In this document: one piece after another, positions 1 to 9,822 of the stretch
Numbering within the stretch: position 1 is the first letter of the stretch
Layout of the letters: each line of letters opens with the position of its first letter
From: Macrostomum hystrix
Lineage: Eukaryota > Platyhelminthes > Macrostomidae
DNA length: 64,000 nucleotides
Direction of reading: 5' to 3'
NCBI GenBank assembly: GCA_950097015.1
Contig: CATNEN010000032.1
Location: 62,001 to 126,000, forward strand
Position numbers and translations under genes: made by a program
Notes under the pieces: generated by a model
The model's database searches: none
What the model was told of the DNA's origin: nothing
Seen by the model: the letters and a program-made list of their open reading frames with translations, nothing else

Positions 1-303
1 CAGACACACTCAGGCCTCCGTAAGCCCAAAACTGGGCCAGAGAAAAGCTCCAATCGCCTATGAAATCCCACCTCTATCTGGGGAAGTATGGATGAGTTTA
101 TTTTGTCCCCACCGAACACAATACGAGTATGATGTTCAACCCACTCTTTTCTTTTGTGTACCAGACTCCATATTATAATTCTGCTCCTGTCTCCTAAGTC
201 TGCAAATAACTGCCAGAACAATGAGCCCACCGCTCATTGTGTATCAGGATCAAAACTGCTTCTGCCGAATAAACTCTAATTTGATCTGTGAAAATATTCC
301 TGT
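1..303. other. Unassigned flank
   Basis: No coding exon, RNA gene or repeat could be supported in this stretch. It may be intronic to the candidate terminal exon at 1105-1236. Confidence 0.4.
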
Positions 304-1060
304 AACTCGCGTCCTGCCCGTCCCACTCTCATCTCTGCCCGTCCCACTCTCATCTCTGCCCGTCCCACTCTCATCTCTGCCTGTCCCACTCTCATCTCTG
401 CCCGTCCCACTCTCATCTCTGCCCGTCCCACACTCATCTCTGCCTGTCCCACACTCATCTCTACCTGTCCCACTCTCATCTCTGCCCGTCCCACTCTCAT
501 CTCTACCTGTCCCACTCTCATCTCTGCCTGTCCCACTCTCATCTCTGCCCGTCCCACTCTCATCTCTGCCCGTCCCACACTCATCTCTGCCTGTCCCACT
601 CTCATCTCTGCCTGTCCCACTCTCATCTCTGCCCGTCCCACACTCATCTCTGCCTGTCCCACTCTCATCTCTGCCTGTCCCACTCTCATCTCTGCCCGTC
701 CCACTCTCATCTCTACCTGTCCCACTCTCATCTCTGCCTGTCCCACTCTCATCTCTGCCCGTCCCACTCTCATCTCTACCTGTCCCACTCTCATCTCTGC
801 CCGTCCCACTCTCATCTCTACCTGTCCCACTCTCATCTCTGCCTGTCCCACTCTCATCTCTACCTGTCCCACTCTCATCTCTGCCCGTCTCACTCTCATC
901 TCTACCTGTCCCACTCTCATCTCTGCCTGTCCCACTCTCATCTCTGCCCGTCTCACTCTCATCTCAGTCTGTCTCACTCTCAGTCTCATCTCATCTCAGT
1001 CTGTCTCACTCTCAGTCTCATCTCATCTCAGTCTGTCTCACTCTCATCTTAGTCTGTCTT
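304..1060. repeat. 21-bp minisatellite
   Basis: About 31 tandem copies of a 21-bp unit of the form CCCGTCCCACTCTCATCTCT plus one base run from about 310 to 950. They then decay into a looser CTCAGTCTGT/CTCATCT pattern up to about 1060. Copies differ mainly at Cs to CT and CTC to CAC positions. Because 21 is a multiple of three, open frames arise on both strands (a seven-residue SLPVPLS repeat on plus). This is not evidence of a protein. Confidence 0.95.
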
Positions 1061-1104
1061 TCCTCATCAGTTTGGCCACCCTCATGCGATGTGGTGCTCT
1101 ACAG

Positions 1105-1236
1105 TCATCCAAATCAAATGTGTCTGAAGTGGACGCTAGCAAAGTCTCTGCTAATCAGATGGGAAAACAAAGACCAAAGAGATTTAGTCTGCGTGAAATG
1201 ACCATCAATTTCGGTCGAGTGGAATTATTATATTAG
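1105..1236 (+). CDS. Candidate 3'-terminal exon, unknown protein
   Basis: An acceptor (GGTGCTCTACAG) ends at 1104 and is followed by 43 open codons and TAG at 1234-1236. The peptide is basic and ends FSLREMTINFGRVELLY. A consensus AATAAA lies 46 bases past the stop, as expected for a last exon. The composition is unlike the minisatellite just upstream, which would then be intronic. The upstream exons are not visible and may lie before the window. I do not recognise the family. A chance open frame of this length is possible, so the call rests on the acceptor and the poly(A) signal occurring together. Confidence 0.35.
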   Translation, partial: SSKSNVSEVDASKVSANQMGKQRPKRFSLREMTINFGRVELLY

Positions 1237-1281
1237 TCGTTCTGTCTGTCCAACGCTTTGTTTATAAAAGCAATTTGTTAC

Positions 1282-1287
1282 AATAAA
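1282..1287 (+). promoter_or_regulatory. Poly(A) signal AATAAA
   Basis: Consensus hexamer in the sequence TTACAATAAAAGAACG, 46 bases after the stop of the candidate terminal exon. It supports a transcript ending here. Confidence 0.4.
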
Positions 1288-1632
1288 AGAACGTCTGCTA
1301 GTTACCTGAACTAACAGTTTAGGCTGGATTTAGCCTGAATCCTTGTAGCCCATCCTATTGCGAGTAGAATAATTTTTTGAGACCATGAGCCTCTATTCAG
1401 AGCAATTGTGTGGTTTATACTCGTAATAAAAACGAACACAGTGAAATCAAACCGATCCAGGTATATTTATTAAAAAAGACCAAACTATAACAAAAATATT
1501 ACAGTAAAAATGTATACTTATGCATAGCAGACACGACATAAATAGTAATGAATCGAAATCACAAAACATAAGCCTAAAAAAGAAATGAAAACAGAGTTCT
1601 TCTGTGCGAGCTAGACTAAAATCATTTGTACA
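1288..1632. other. AT-rich spacer
   Basis: No gene or repeat recognised. This is probably the 3' flank of the candidate transcript upstream. Confidence 0.4.
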
Positions 1633-2230
1633 TGCACACGCGATCCAGCCAATTACCCCACCTCAGAGATGTACACGCGATCTAGCCAATCACCCCACCT
1701 CAGAGATGTACACGCGATCCAGCCAATCACCCCACCTCAGAGATGTACACGCGATCCAGCCAATCACCCCACCTCAGAGATGTACACGCGATCTAGCCAA
1801 TCACCCCACCTCAGAGATGCACACGCGATCCAGCCAATCACCCCACCTCAGAGATGTACACGCGATCCAGCCAATCACCCCACCTCAGAGATGTACACGC
1901 GATCCAGCCAATCACCCCACCTCAGAGATGTACACGCGATCCAGCCAATCACCCCACCTCAGAGATGTACACGCGATCCAGCCAATCACCCCACCTCAGA
2001 GATGTACACGCGATCCAGCCAATCACCCCACCTCAGAGATGTACACGCGATTCAGCCAATCACCCCACCTCAGAGATGTACACGCGATCCAGCCAATTAC
2101 CCCACCTCAGAGATGCACACGCGATCCAGCCAATCACCCCACCTCAGAGATGTACACGCGATTCAGCCAATCACCCCACCTCAGAGATGTACACGCGATC
2201 CAGCCAATCACCCCACCTCAGAGATGTACA
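1633..2230. repeat. 37-bp minisatellite
   Basis: About 16 copies of a 37-bp unit built from GATGTACACGCGATCCAGCC followed by AATCACCCCACCTCAGA. Variation is low: GATCC/GATCT/GATTC, AATCA/AATTA and TGTACA/TGCACA. The unit has no stop codon in any plus-strand frame and 37 is not a multiple of three. Every frame therefore cycles through the same three phases and stays open. The overlapping ORFs here are an arithmetic by-product. Confidence 0.97.
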
Positions 2231-3134
2231 TAACGAGCTACATCCGTCCAAATTCTAAACAAGATAAGAAGTAAACAAAGGAGACAGGTTGCTTGCGCAG
2301 GTTGAATATTTTCTAGGCTTTTAAACTTCAGGGCACTTCCAGTGCACAACCGCACGAAAGCTAGCACGGCCGCAGCCAATGCCAATCAGCACTATTTTTT
2401 AGTATCTAAGCGGTGCAATTAAAAAAAATATTTTGGCATTAAAAGAGAGCTCGGCACAATAGCCTACGAGTAGATTGACAGACAGTTTTACAGAGGCGAT
2501 TGATAAATGTCATTTTTTTATTTTAAACTAAAGTGAAACACGCGAAATCGGAATGAAAACTTAGCAATTCCTATATGATAGCTCGTATATAGTGACACCG
2601 AAAATAAACAAATTAAGTCTCATTGTCTCAAACAATTATAAAATCTGCATTGGACAAAAAACAAATTCTGGGTAAAAAACGGTATAGATAGCGAATTGTC
2701 ACCCAGATTAATTATAAGCAAGAAACACGAGACATAATATTAAAATAAAATATAGAGTTAAAAAGCATAATCATAGTGATTTCCAGTACATCTATCTAGG
2801 TAAGGCAATCAGTTATTGTGAGAGCTTCCAGTCATATCTAGATAGAATTTTATATCGCATAGTGATTTCTTAATATAAAAACATTCAAGCTACTACAAGT
2901 AGTTGAATAGTAAGCTAAAAAGCGATAAATAAATCGAATTTGACGGTGCGACATGGCATAACAGAGGGACACTGTGCGTTCGATTTTGACTCGATGACCT
3001 CATAACTGTTATAATGACCTTTACAACCTAAAATAATCCCTGATATAAGTAGTAGGTGTAACCGGTTACCAAGCCAGTTACTCGGATTCGAACTAAGGAC
3101 CTACAGGAGTAAACTTTTAATTATATACTAATAT
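2231..3134. other. AT-rich non-coding DNA
   Basis: No supported gene. Around 3060-3120 the minus strand contains AGTTCGAATCC, which resembles a tRNA B box. It lies just downstream of the SINE-A copy at 3138-3308 and may be part of a second SINE remnant. Confidence 0.4.
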
Positions 3135-3137
3135 AAC

Positions 3138-3308
3138 AACACAACTACCAGCTAATGCTGGTACACATTTAACAGCTGGGTGAACTGAAGCAATGTAGAG
3201 TTAAGTGCATTGCTAAAGGACACAAATTGTTCCAGTGGAGTCGGGAATCGAACCCCCCGAACTTTAAGTCGTAAGTCCAACGCTCGAACCACAAGGCGTA
3301 TTTTATTA
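3138..3308 (-). mobile_element. tRNA-derived SINE, family A
   Basis: On the minus strand the element starts with a tRNA-like head: TTGTGGTTCGAGCG near the A-box position, then a perfect B box GGTTCGATTCC. A body follows with GGAACAATTTGTGTCCTTTA, a CTTCAGTTCACCCAGCTGTT segment, and GTACCAGCATTA. The same head and body occur on the plus strand at about 41855-42010, which establishes a dispersed family. It lies about 140 bases downstream of the TM9SF1 stop codon, in the same orientation as that gene. Confidence 0.8.
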
Positions 3309-3445
3309 TATATTTATTTTCTATAATATTCCAAAGAAATCAAAAGCACGAACGGCAATAAAGGGAAACTAAAGTAAACTAAAGAGGGAACCTAAGCGAC
3401 AGTTAAAGCTGCTAGAAGTTAGACAATCGTCAGAGAAATTGAACA

Positions 3446-4713
3446 TCAGTCCATTTTAATGTTGGCATAGATGTACCTTACAAAGCGAAACGAGGCGGCA
3501 AACGACACGGCGCCCAGGCTCAGAAAGAACACGTAGCACAGCAGCAGGCTGTAGCCAAAGAATTGCACGGCCTGCACCGCGCCAGACATGCTGGCCCGCC
3601 AGAAATAATAGTACACAGAGTAGGCCAGCACGAATAGGGCGGCCGAGCCGCCGCTGAAGATGGACCGCCACCACCAGCGGTAGTCTTCGGCGGACAACTG
3701 GAAATAGGTTAGCGTGACGGATACGCAGGCGGTGACGCACAGGATGATGGCGTAGACCAGGCTGAGAATGCCATAGAGTGAGTAGTGCTGCCGGCCCCAC
3801 ACTGTCGCGTAGATGTAGTACAACTCGACAGACACGGCGCTGAACGATAGGAAGCCGGATGCCAGGCAGTGCAGTGGCCAGGTCTTGTACCAGGGCAGAG
3901 TCGGGATCTCTCTGGCAACGTTCTTGGTGCGGCAGGGCGCGTCCAGGCCAGCAGGCACCCGCTTGCCAAATGAGCCACCAAGAACGGTGAGAGGAAAGCC
4001 GACTAGCAGCCAGAGGCACAGCAGTAGCAGAATGGTGGACCAGGGCAAGGCCTGGGTTGTGCCGTAGGCCCAGGCCACAGAGTTAACAAGCGCCCACACT
4101 AGGAACAATGGCAAAGCGAACAGGGCGGAGGTGGTCAGAATATTGCGAACCCAGCGCTCGCCACCCAGTCGGCGAAACAGTCGGCTGGAGACGAAGCCGG
4201 CCACGCCGGAGGTCAGAGCGTACAGCAGGACGCAGGCTGAGTTGACACTGCCGTGATTGTGCACGTTGAACAATCCCAGCAGGGCCATGACTAGCAGGCC
4301 GGTTGCTATGGCCAGGAACTGAGTGCCAACACCAACCACAGCCGAATAGAAGCACTTGTGACCGGGCGGCCTGAACACGTCTGCGTGCACACACTTCCAG
4401 CCCAGATTGTCTTCGTCGGGCGCCTCTCCGGAGGCCGGCGAGCCGGTCAGAGATTCGTCTTCTAGATTGTAGCGCGCAAAGTCGCGCCTGAGAATGCGGC
4501 AGAGGATGACGCTGACGAAGGCCAATAGAAGGGCCACCAGAACTAGCGAATTGATGACGGACAGCCAGTGAATTTCCAGACTCTTGGGAAAGAATGAAGT
4601 GTCGCGAATCAGCTGGCCGCGATCCTTCGAAGCGCACGGTCGAAGTCTCCCAGGTGACGGAGTAGGTGAAACGCAGCGCCGGCACCGGCCGGTGTGATCC
4701 CGTCAAGGTCGAC
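3446..4713 (-). CDS. TM9SF1: TM9SF1 (nonaspanin), terminal coding exon
   Basis: This exon holds the membrane half of transmembrane 9 superfamily member 1, a Golgi/endosomal nonaspanin. Landmarks in order are SLEIHWLS before the first membrane helix, [10 protein letters not shown], the DVFRPP segment, [25 protein letters not shown], a [12 protein letters not shown] helix and [15 protein letters not shown]. The C-terminus is YIYANIKMD, whose KxD tail is the family's known Golgi-retention signal. Nine hydrophobic segments are evident. The stop is at 3446-3448. The acceptor (CGCTCAG) ends at 4714, and joining to the upstream exon in phase 0 gives VDLDGITP, as expected at this point of the family. 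Two oddities follow. The frame changes once between about 4678 and 4692 and again near 4622-4630, each by one base, although homology continues through all three frames (LDGITP, then [12 protein letters not shown], then the main frame). This is either assembly error or a damaged copy. The main frame has no stop from about 4625 to the end. Confidence 0.9.
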
Positions 4714-5027
4714 CTGAGCGAATGTATTTCACGTGAATATTGTTTGTCAGGTTGCTATTCTCAGGGCACACAGGATCATGGACTAGTCTCAGAAACTCCT
4801 GAGCGTCTCTTAATTGGTCAAGAATTCGCACACCGATACATTAGTTGGCTATTGATGGACTCAATAGCATACTCAACTATTCTGTGAGTTGAGGAGTGAC
4901 TTACTCACACAACCAACTTCCTATTAGTTCCATAGTAAGTCGGGTTACAATTGACATCTTACTGAAAGTTCCTTATTGTGTTGTTACGGGCCCCTTGCTG
5001 GCATACGGGGGAAGTTCCTTAGTCGCG
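4714..5027. other. TM9SF1 intron, unique part
   Basis: This is intron DNA between the TM9SF1 acceptor and the minisatellite. No feature was recognised in it. Confidence 0.5.
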
Positions 5028-5380
5028 CGTGACACCCTTCCCCAGTTACTTATTCTGGCGTGACCCTCCTTCTCCCCAGTTACTTATTCTGGCGTGACCC
5101 CCCTTCCCCCAGTTACTGATTCTGGCGTGACCCTCCTTCTCCCCAGTTACTGATTCTGGCGTGACCTCCCTTCCCCTCAGTTACTTATTCTGGCGTGACC
5201 TCCCTTCCCCCAGTTACTTATTCTGGCGTGACCTCCCTTCCCCTCAGTTACTTATTCTGGTGTGACCTCCCTTCCCCCAGTTACTGATTCTGGCGTAACC
5301 CTCCTTCTCCCCAGTTACTTATTCTGGCGTGACCCTCCTTCTCCCCAGTTACTTATTCTGGTGTGACCCCCCTTCCCCCA
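5028..5380. repeat. ~35-bp minisatellite, left part
   Basis: About ten copies of a 34-36 bp unit of the form CAGTTACTTATTCTGGCGTG followed by ACCCTCCTTCTCCCC. The same array resumes at 10904, immediately after the retrotransposon. The two blocks were one array split by the insertion. Confidence 0.93.
5376..5380. repeat. Target-site duplication, left copy (CCCCA)
   Basis: The five bases CCCCA directly before the 5' LTR are repeated at 10904-10908 directly after the 3' LTR. Five bases is the usual target duplication of BEL/Pao elements. The target lies in the C-rich part of the minisatellite unit. Confidence 0.85.
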
Positions 5381-5691
5381 TGTTCGGGAGGCAGGTGGTA
5401 TGATTGGTCGCTGACTCGCTGTATGCTTATTTAAATCTACCTTATTTACAATTACTGTACGCCCGCTTCCACTCTGCGCACTCACCTTGTTTCTCTAACC
5501 CTCGTTCGCATTGTGCAGTGGCATCGTCCACCCACCCCCTCCGTTTTAACCTATTTGCACTGAATTATATAATAAACGTGTGGAGGCTCCCCCCTCCGGT
5601 TCAACTGGTTGGTTAGCGCGATTTGCCTACCGTTTTGAGCACAGCATAATTGGCTACTAGCTATCGGCCTTTTTTGGATTGCTCCAGTACA
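5381..5691 (+). repeat. 5' LTR
   Basis: 311 bp, from TGTTCGGGAGG to GCTCCAGTACA. It contains a TATA-like TATTTAAAT about 50 bases in and an AATAAA at about 5570 that could serve as the poly(A) signal. It is identical to the 3' LTR except at one base. Confidence 0.95.
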
Positions 5692-5697
5692 TTATTT

Positions 5698-5715
5698 TGG
5701 TAGCAGAGCGTGGTT
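5698..5715 (+). other. Primer-binding site, initiator tRNA-Met
   Basis: TGGTAGCAGAGCGTGGTT begins six bases after the 5' LTR. It is complementary at 16 of 18 positions to the 3' end of a typical animal initiator methionine tRNA (TGGTAGCAGAGGATGGTT when reversed). The complement was recalled, not searched. Confidence 0.7.
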
Positions 5716-5775
5716 GGGCAAGGCCTAAGTTTCCACGCTGAATAAACAACAACTACTGTGCAACCAGAGGCCACA

Positions 5776-8700
5776 ATGGAACACGACAACGACATTCCGC
5801 AGCAGGACGAACAAGAAGATGATCGCGCGCTGCATTTGGAGAAGCTGCGCTTTGAGAAGTCCAGAAGAAAGGCAACGCTAACTCGGTGTAAGAGCAAGCT
5901 ATCATGGCTGCTACAGAAACGCGCTTCTGACGACGAAGTGCAAGAAGCCTGTGATAACCTGTCGGATCTGCAGGAGCAAGTCAGCACCATTCAGGAACAG
6001 CTTTACGAAGGCTACGTGAGCACAAAGGACGACGAGAGGCGACAGCGTCTGCTCGACGAGATGGAGGAGATGGAGCGCGACTACCAGGCTGCGATTCAAC
6101 GCGTCGAATCTGCCAGGGGCCGTCAAGCGCAACGCGAACAAGAAGCGCCTCCTGCTGCGAGGGCAAATGCCGAAGACGCTGCTGCAAACCAAGACGAAGC
6201 AGTTGGTGAGTTAGACAGACTTTCTGTTAGCGCTGTGTCCAGCAAGGCGTCGCACCCCAAGGAGATCTCCAAGGACCTGTGGAAGATGTTAAAGCGTGTT
6301 GAAATCCCAACGTTCAGTGGGGACAAGCAGAGTTACGAGAACTGGAAGGCAGCTTTTGTGGCGTGCATTGATAGCGCCCCCGCTACGCCCGAGTTTAAAC
6401 TGCTGCAACTCAGGCAGTACCTACAAGGTGAGGCATTGAAGGTCATCGAGCACTTAGGGCACTCAGCGACGGCATATGAGGCGGCCAAGGAAAGACTTGA
6501 TAGAGAGTTCGGTGGAAAACGCCGGCAACTCGCCTTGCACTTGGAGGAGTTGGATAACTTTCCTGCTGTGCGCTACGGAAACACTAAAGATCTGAAAAGT
6601 TTTGCAAATTTGCTGGATATAGCCGTGATTAATTTAGAAGAGGCTGGAAAGGACACTGAGCTGCAAGATGGAATGCTGTATGTCAGACTGCAGAAGAAAC
6701 TGCCCGAGCAAATGGTTTCCCACTATCGGAGGTGGATCTTTGAGCAACGGAAGCAGGAAAGTGTCAGGAATCTTCGGATGTGGGTGCTGCAAGAAGCGGA
6801 ATTTCAGACCGAAGCGTTGGAAATCGTGCAGGGCGTTGCCACGCCTCACCTAGAGGGCCAGAAGTCCATCCACCGCGGAGCGCGGGATCAACGACCGAAG
6901 ACATTTCATAGCGCCGTGAGTGAGAAAAAAGGGCAGTCGAAAAGTTGTATGGTGTGCCAAGGTGACCACGAGTTGTGGTCCTGCAGCGAGTTCAAGAAGC
7001 TTCCGGTGAACAAGCGCTGGGAGGCTGCGCAGCGCTCGAAGGCCTGCTTCAGGTGCTTAGGCCAAGGCCATGTGAGCAGTAAGTGCAGGCGCAGCCGACA
7101 ATGCGGCATCGACAACTGCTCGAAATTCCATCATCGCTTGCTGCACGCTGACAAACACCAAGCCACCATCGATCTCGTCGAGCCTAGCCAAGCCAAGCGA
7201 AACCAAGCCAAGCCGTCAGACGCCAAGCCGGGCGAGGTCGCCGGGTCGAACAGTTCGAAACAAGCCGGTTCCGTGACGCTGCTGTCGGCCAGCAAGAGCG
7301 ACGTCTCACTTCGAACAGTGCCAGTAGTCCTGAGACACGGGGCGCGGAAGCTGGAGGTGAACGCGCTGCTGGATGACGCCAGCACTAGGAGCTACATCAA
7401 CGTCGGGATCGCGCAAGCGCTAGGACTGCAGGGAGCTCTCGAGAAGGTCGAGGTAGGCGTGATCAACGGTCAATCGGAGACGTTCATGACAGCCCCGATC
7501 AGCTTCACCGTGGAAAGCATGGACGGTCGTGCATCCTCTGAGCTCACCGCCTTCACTGCAGATCACGTGACGGGATCCCTCAAAGGCGTCAACTGGCGCG
7601 AGCTGGGGCAGTGGTGGCCGCATCTCCGGGACGTGCCGTTTCCCAAGCTCTGTGAACCAGCTGTCGTGGACCTGCTGATCGGAGCGGATTACCCGGATTT
7701 TCACGTGTCACTCGAAGAGGTTGTCGGACAGCCATGGGAGCCGAAAGCTCGCCTCACACCGCTGGGGTGGACGTGCATCGGTCGCACAGAGCAGACGTTA
7801 AGCTCAAAAAGGCAGAGCACCCATTTCGCCACCACGTTCTTCTGCTGCGAAACCGAGAGCAGTCAGGTGTCCAGCATCCTCAGACAGTTTTGGGAGATCG
7901 AGAACGTCGCGGATGAGAACAGCCGAAATCCATTGACGTCTGACGAGGAGAAAGCCATCAATCAAGCTAAGGCATCGTTGCAGTATAGTAATGGGCGCTA
8001 CCAGATCGGGATTCCCTGGAAGGAAAAACGTCTGTGTCCGAAAGACACTTTTCCGATGGCCTTGAAGCGGTTGAAGAACACCGAACAGCGACTGATGAAG
8101 GACATGCAAATTCGCAGACAGTATCAAGCCGTGATCGACAAGTACGTGCAGCAAGGCTATGTCCGGAAGGTTGCGCAAGCTGAGAACGAAGAACGCTGTT
8201 TTCTGCCACATTTCCCGGTGCCGCGGCCGGATAAGGCGACAACAAAAGTGCGGATTGTGTTCGACGCGTCAGCTGCCGCATTGAATGACCAGATCCTCCA
8301 GGGTCCCAAGCTGCAGCGCGACCTGGTGGAAGTTCTGCTTCGGTTCCGTCGATTTCCCATCGCGATCGCATGCGATGTCGCGGAGATGTACCTGCAAATC
8401 GAGATGGAGCCCAAGGACAGGCCGCTGCACAGTTTCCTGTGGCGGGATGCCGACGCTTCCAGGCCGCCGGATGTCTACGAGTTCAATCGAGTAGTGTTCG
8501 GAGTCACGAGCTCGCCGTTCTTAGCACAATTCGTCATCCGCTCTCATGCCGAGAAACTGAAAAGCGAGCTACCGGAGGCGGCAGAGACAGTGTTGCACTC
8601 AACATACATGGACGACAGTCTCGACTCAGCACCCAACGAGGCCGCTGCCTGCCGGTTATACGAGCAGCTCAGAGAGTTATGGAGACGCGCCGGCATGCAT

Positions 8701-9822
8701 GCGCGCAAGTGGGTGTCGAATTCAAGAGCTGTGCTCAAGCAAGTGCCGCCGGACGATCGAGCAGCTGAGGTGACCTTAGACAGCAGAGAACTCCCGAGCA
8801 CCAAGACATTAGGTGTCACTTGGCAGAGTGAGCAAGACGAATTCACGTTTAAGCAAGAATTAGATGCGTGTCAGGTGACCACCAAGAGAAGTCTGTTGAA
8901 GAAGCTGGCGAGCGTCTTTGATCCGCTTGGTTTGATTTCTCCATTTTTTGTGCAAGCAAAAATGTTGATGCAGGAGCTGTGGCAGTGTGGTCTTGATTGG
9001 GACGAAACGCTGAATGCGGACCTCTTAGCGAGAGTGAGCGATTGGTGCAGAGACCTGAAACACCTGAGTGAGATCCGACTACCGAGGGCGCTGGAGGAGG
9101 CAGAGGCAAAAAATGGCAGTCTGCACGTGTTTGTGGATGCGTCGGAGAAAGCGTACGGAGCTGTGCGCGAACTTCAGGAACTGGCCAACGCGTTGGACAC
9201 CAAGAAGCTGCAGCAACAGACAGCCTACCAGCAGATGCGATGGCACTTCAATCCTCCCGCTGCTCCGCACTTCGGCGGCGTGCATGAAATAATGATAAAG
9301 GCGGCAAAGAAGGCTATTTGGAATACGTTGAAGGAGGCGGACGTCACGGACGAGGAGCTGCTGAGTGCCGTTGCTGGAGCGGAAGCGCTGTTAAATTCGA
9401 GACCACTGACCTACCAATCGGCCCATCCGAGCGACGACGTTCCGCTGACTCCAAACCACTTCCTCATCGGTCAAGGCGGTGGGCAGTTTGCTCCGGAGGT
9501 GGACGTGGACATCGCGCGCAGCCCTTCAAAAAGATGGCGACATGTTCAGCAGCTAGTGGCGCAGGTCTGGCGGCGGTGGTTGCGCGAGTGGCTGCCGGGA
9601 CTCGCGCCGCGCAGCAAGTGGCGCCGAGAGCTTCCTGATCTACAGCCCGGAGACGTGGCGCTGCTCGTGAGTCCGGACTCGCCTCGAGGTCATTGGCCGC
9701 TGGCTCGCGTGTTGGAGGTGACTCGCGGCCCCGACGGTCACGTGAGAGTCGCCACGATCAGAGTCGGTGACCGCACAATGACGCGACCAATAACTAAGTT
9801 GTGCCCGATTTCAGCTGGCTGA
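5776..9822 (+). CDS. BEL/Pao gag-pol polyprotein with internal deletion
   Basis: A single 1348-residue frame from the first ATG. In order: an acidic/coiled-coil N-terminus (about 1-150); a DUF1759-type gag domain (about 176-350, from IPTFSGD); CCHC knuckles at about 391 (CMVCQGDHELWSC) and 423 (CFRCLGQGHVSSKC) with a further Cys/His-rich segment; a retroviral-type aspartic protease with LLDDAST at about 530; and a reverse transcriptase (about 825-960) with catalytic YMDD at about 944. Next come the Pao linker and the start of RNase H (HVFVDASEKAYGAV, about 1117-1130). The sequence then passes directly to RELQELANAL and an integrase end with HFGGVHE (about 1166) and a DUF5641-like tail ending at LCPISAG. 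RNase H beyond its first strand, the integrase zinc finger and the first two integrase acidic residues are absent. Usual BEL polyproteins are several hundred residues longer. The frame is unbroken across the join near 9163. Confidence 0.93.
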   Translation: MEHDNDIPQQDEQEDDRALHLEKLRFEKSRRKATLTRCKSKLSWLLQKRASDDEVQEACDNLSDLQEQVSTIQEQLYEGYVSTKDDERRQRLLDEMEEMERDYQAAIQRVESARGRQAQREQEAPPAARANAEDAAANQDEAVGELDRLSVSAVSSKASHPKEISKDLWKMLKRVEIPTFSGDKQSYENWKAAFVACIDSAPATPEFKLLQLRQYLQGEALKVIEHLGHSATAYEAAKERLDREFGGKRRQLALHLEELDNFPAVRYGNTKDLKSFANLLDIAVINLEEAGKDTELQDGMLYVRLQKKLPEQMVSHYRRWIFEQRKQESVRNLRMWVLQEAEFQTEALEIVQGVATPHLEGQKSIHRGARDQRPKTFHSAVSEKKGQSKSCMVCQGDHELWSCSEFKKLPVNKRWEAAQRSKACFRCLGQGHVSSKCRRSRQCGIDNCSKFHHRLLHADKHQATIDLVEPSQAKRNQAKPSDAKPGEVAGSNSSKQAGSVTLLSASKSDVSLRTVPVVLRHGARKLEVNALLDDASTRSYINVGIAQALGLQGALEKVEVGVINGQSETFMTAPISFTVESMDGRASSELTAFTADHVTGSLKGVNWRELGQWWPHLRDVPFPKLCEPAVVDLLIGADYPDFHVSLEEVVGQPWEPKARLTPLGWTCIGRTEQTLSSKRQSTHFATTFFCCETESSQVSSILRQFWEIENVADENSRNPLTSDEEKAINQAKASLQYSNGRYQIGIPWKEKRLCPKDTFPMALKRLKNTEQRLMKDMQIRRQYQAVIDKYVQQGYVRKVAQAENEERCFLPHFPVPRPDKATTKVRIVFDASAAALNDQILQGPKLQRDLVEVLLRFRRFPIAIACDVAEMYLQIEMEPKDRPLHSFLWRDADASRPPDVYEFNRVVFGVTSSPFLAQFVIRSHAEKLKSELPEAAETVLHSTYMDDSLDSAPNEAAACRLYEQLRELWRRAGMHARKWVSNSRAVLKQVPPDDRAAEVTLDSRELPSTKTLGVTWQSEQDEFTFKQELDACQVTTKRSLLKKLASVFDPLGLISPFFVQAKMLMQELWQCGLDWDETLNADLLARVSDWCRDLKHLSEIRLPRALEEAEAKNGSLHVFVDASEKAYGAVRELQELANALDTKKLQQQTAYQQMRWHFNPPAAPHFGGVHEIMIKAAKKAIWNTLKEADVTDEELLSAVAGAEALLNSRPLTYQSAHPSDDVPLTPNHFLIGQGGGQFAPEVDVDIARSPSKRWRHVQQLVAQVWRRWLREWLPGLAPRSKWRRELPDLQPGDVALLVSPDSPRGHWPLARVLEVTRGPDGHVRVATIRVGDRTMTRPITKLCPISAG

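Noticed and set aside
221-1201. 326-codon ORF with SLPVPLS repeats
   Set aside because: It is produced by the 21-bp period. The minus strand is also open across the same array. The real candidate coding part is the short exon at 1105-1236 in another frame.
4083-4706. 207-codon minus ORF overlapping TM9SF1
   Set aside because: Only its first 20 or so codons ([12 protein letters not shown]) match the family. The rest is an out-of-frame shadow of the TM9SF1 exon after the frame change.
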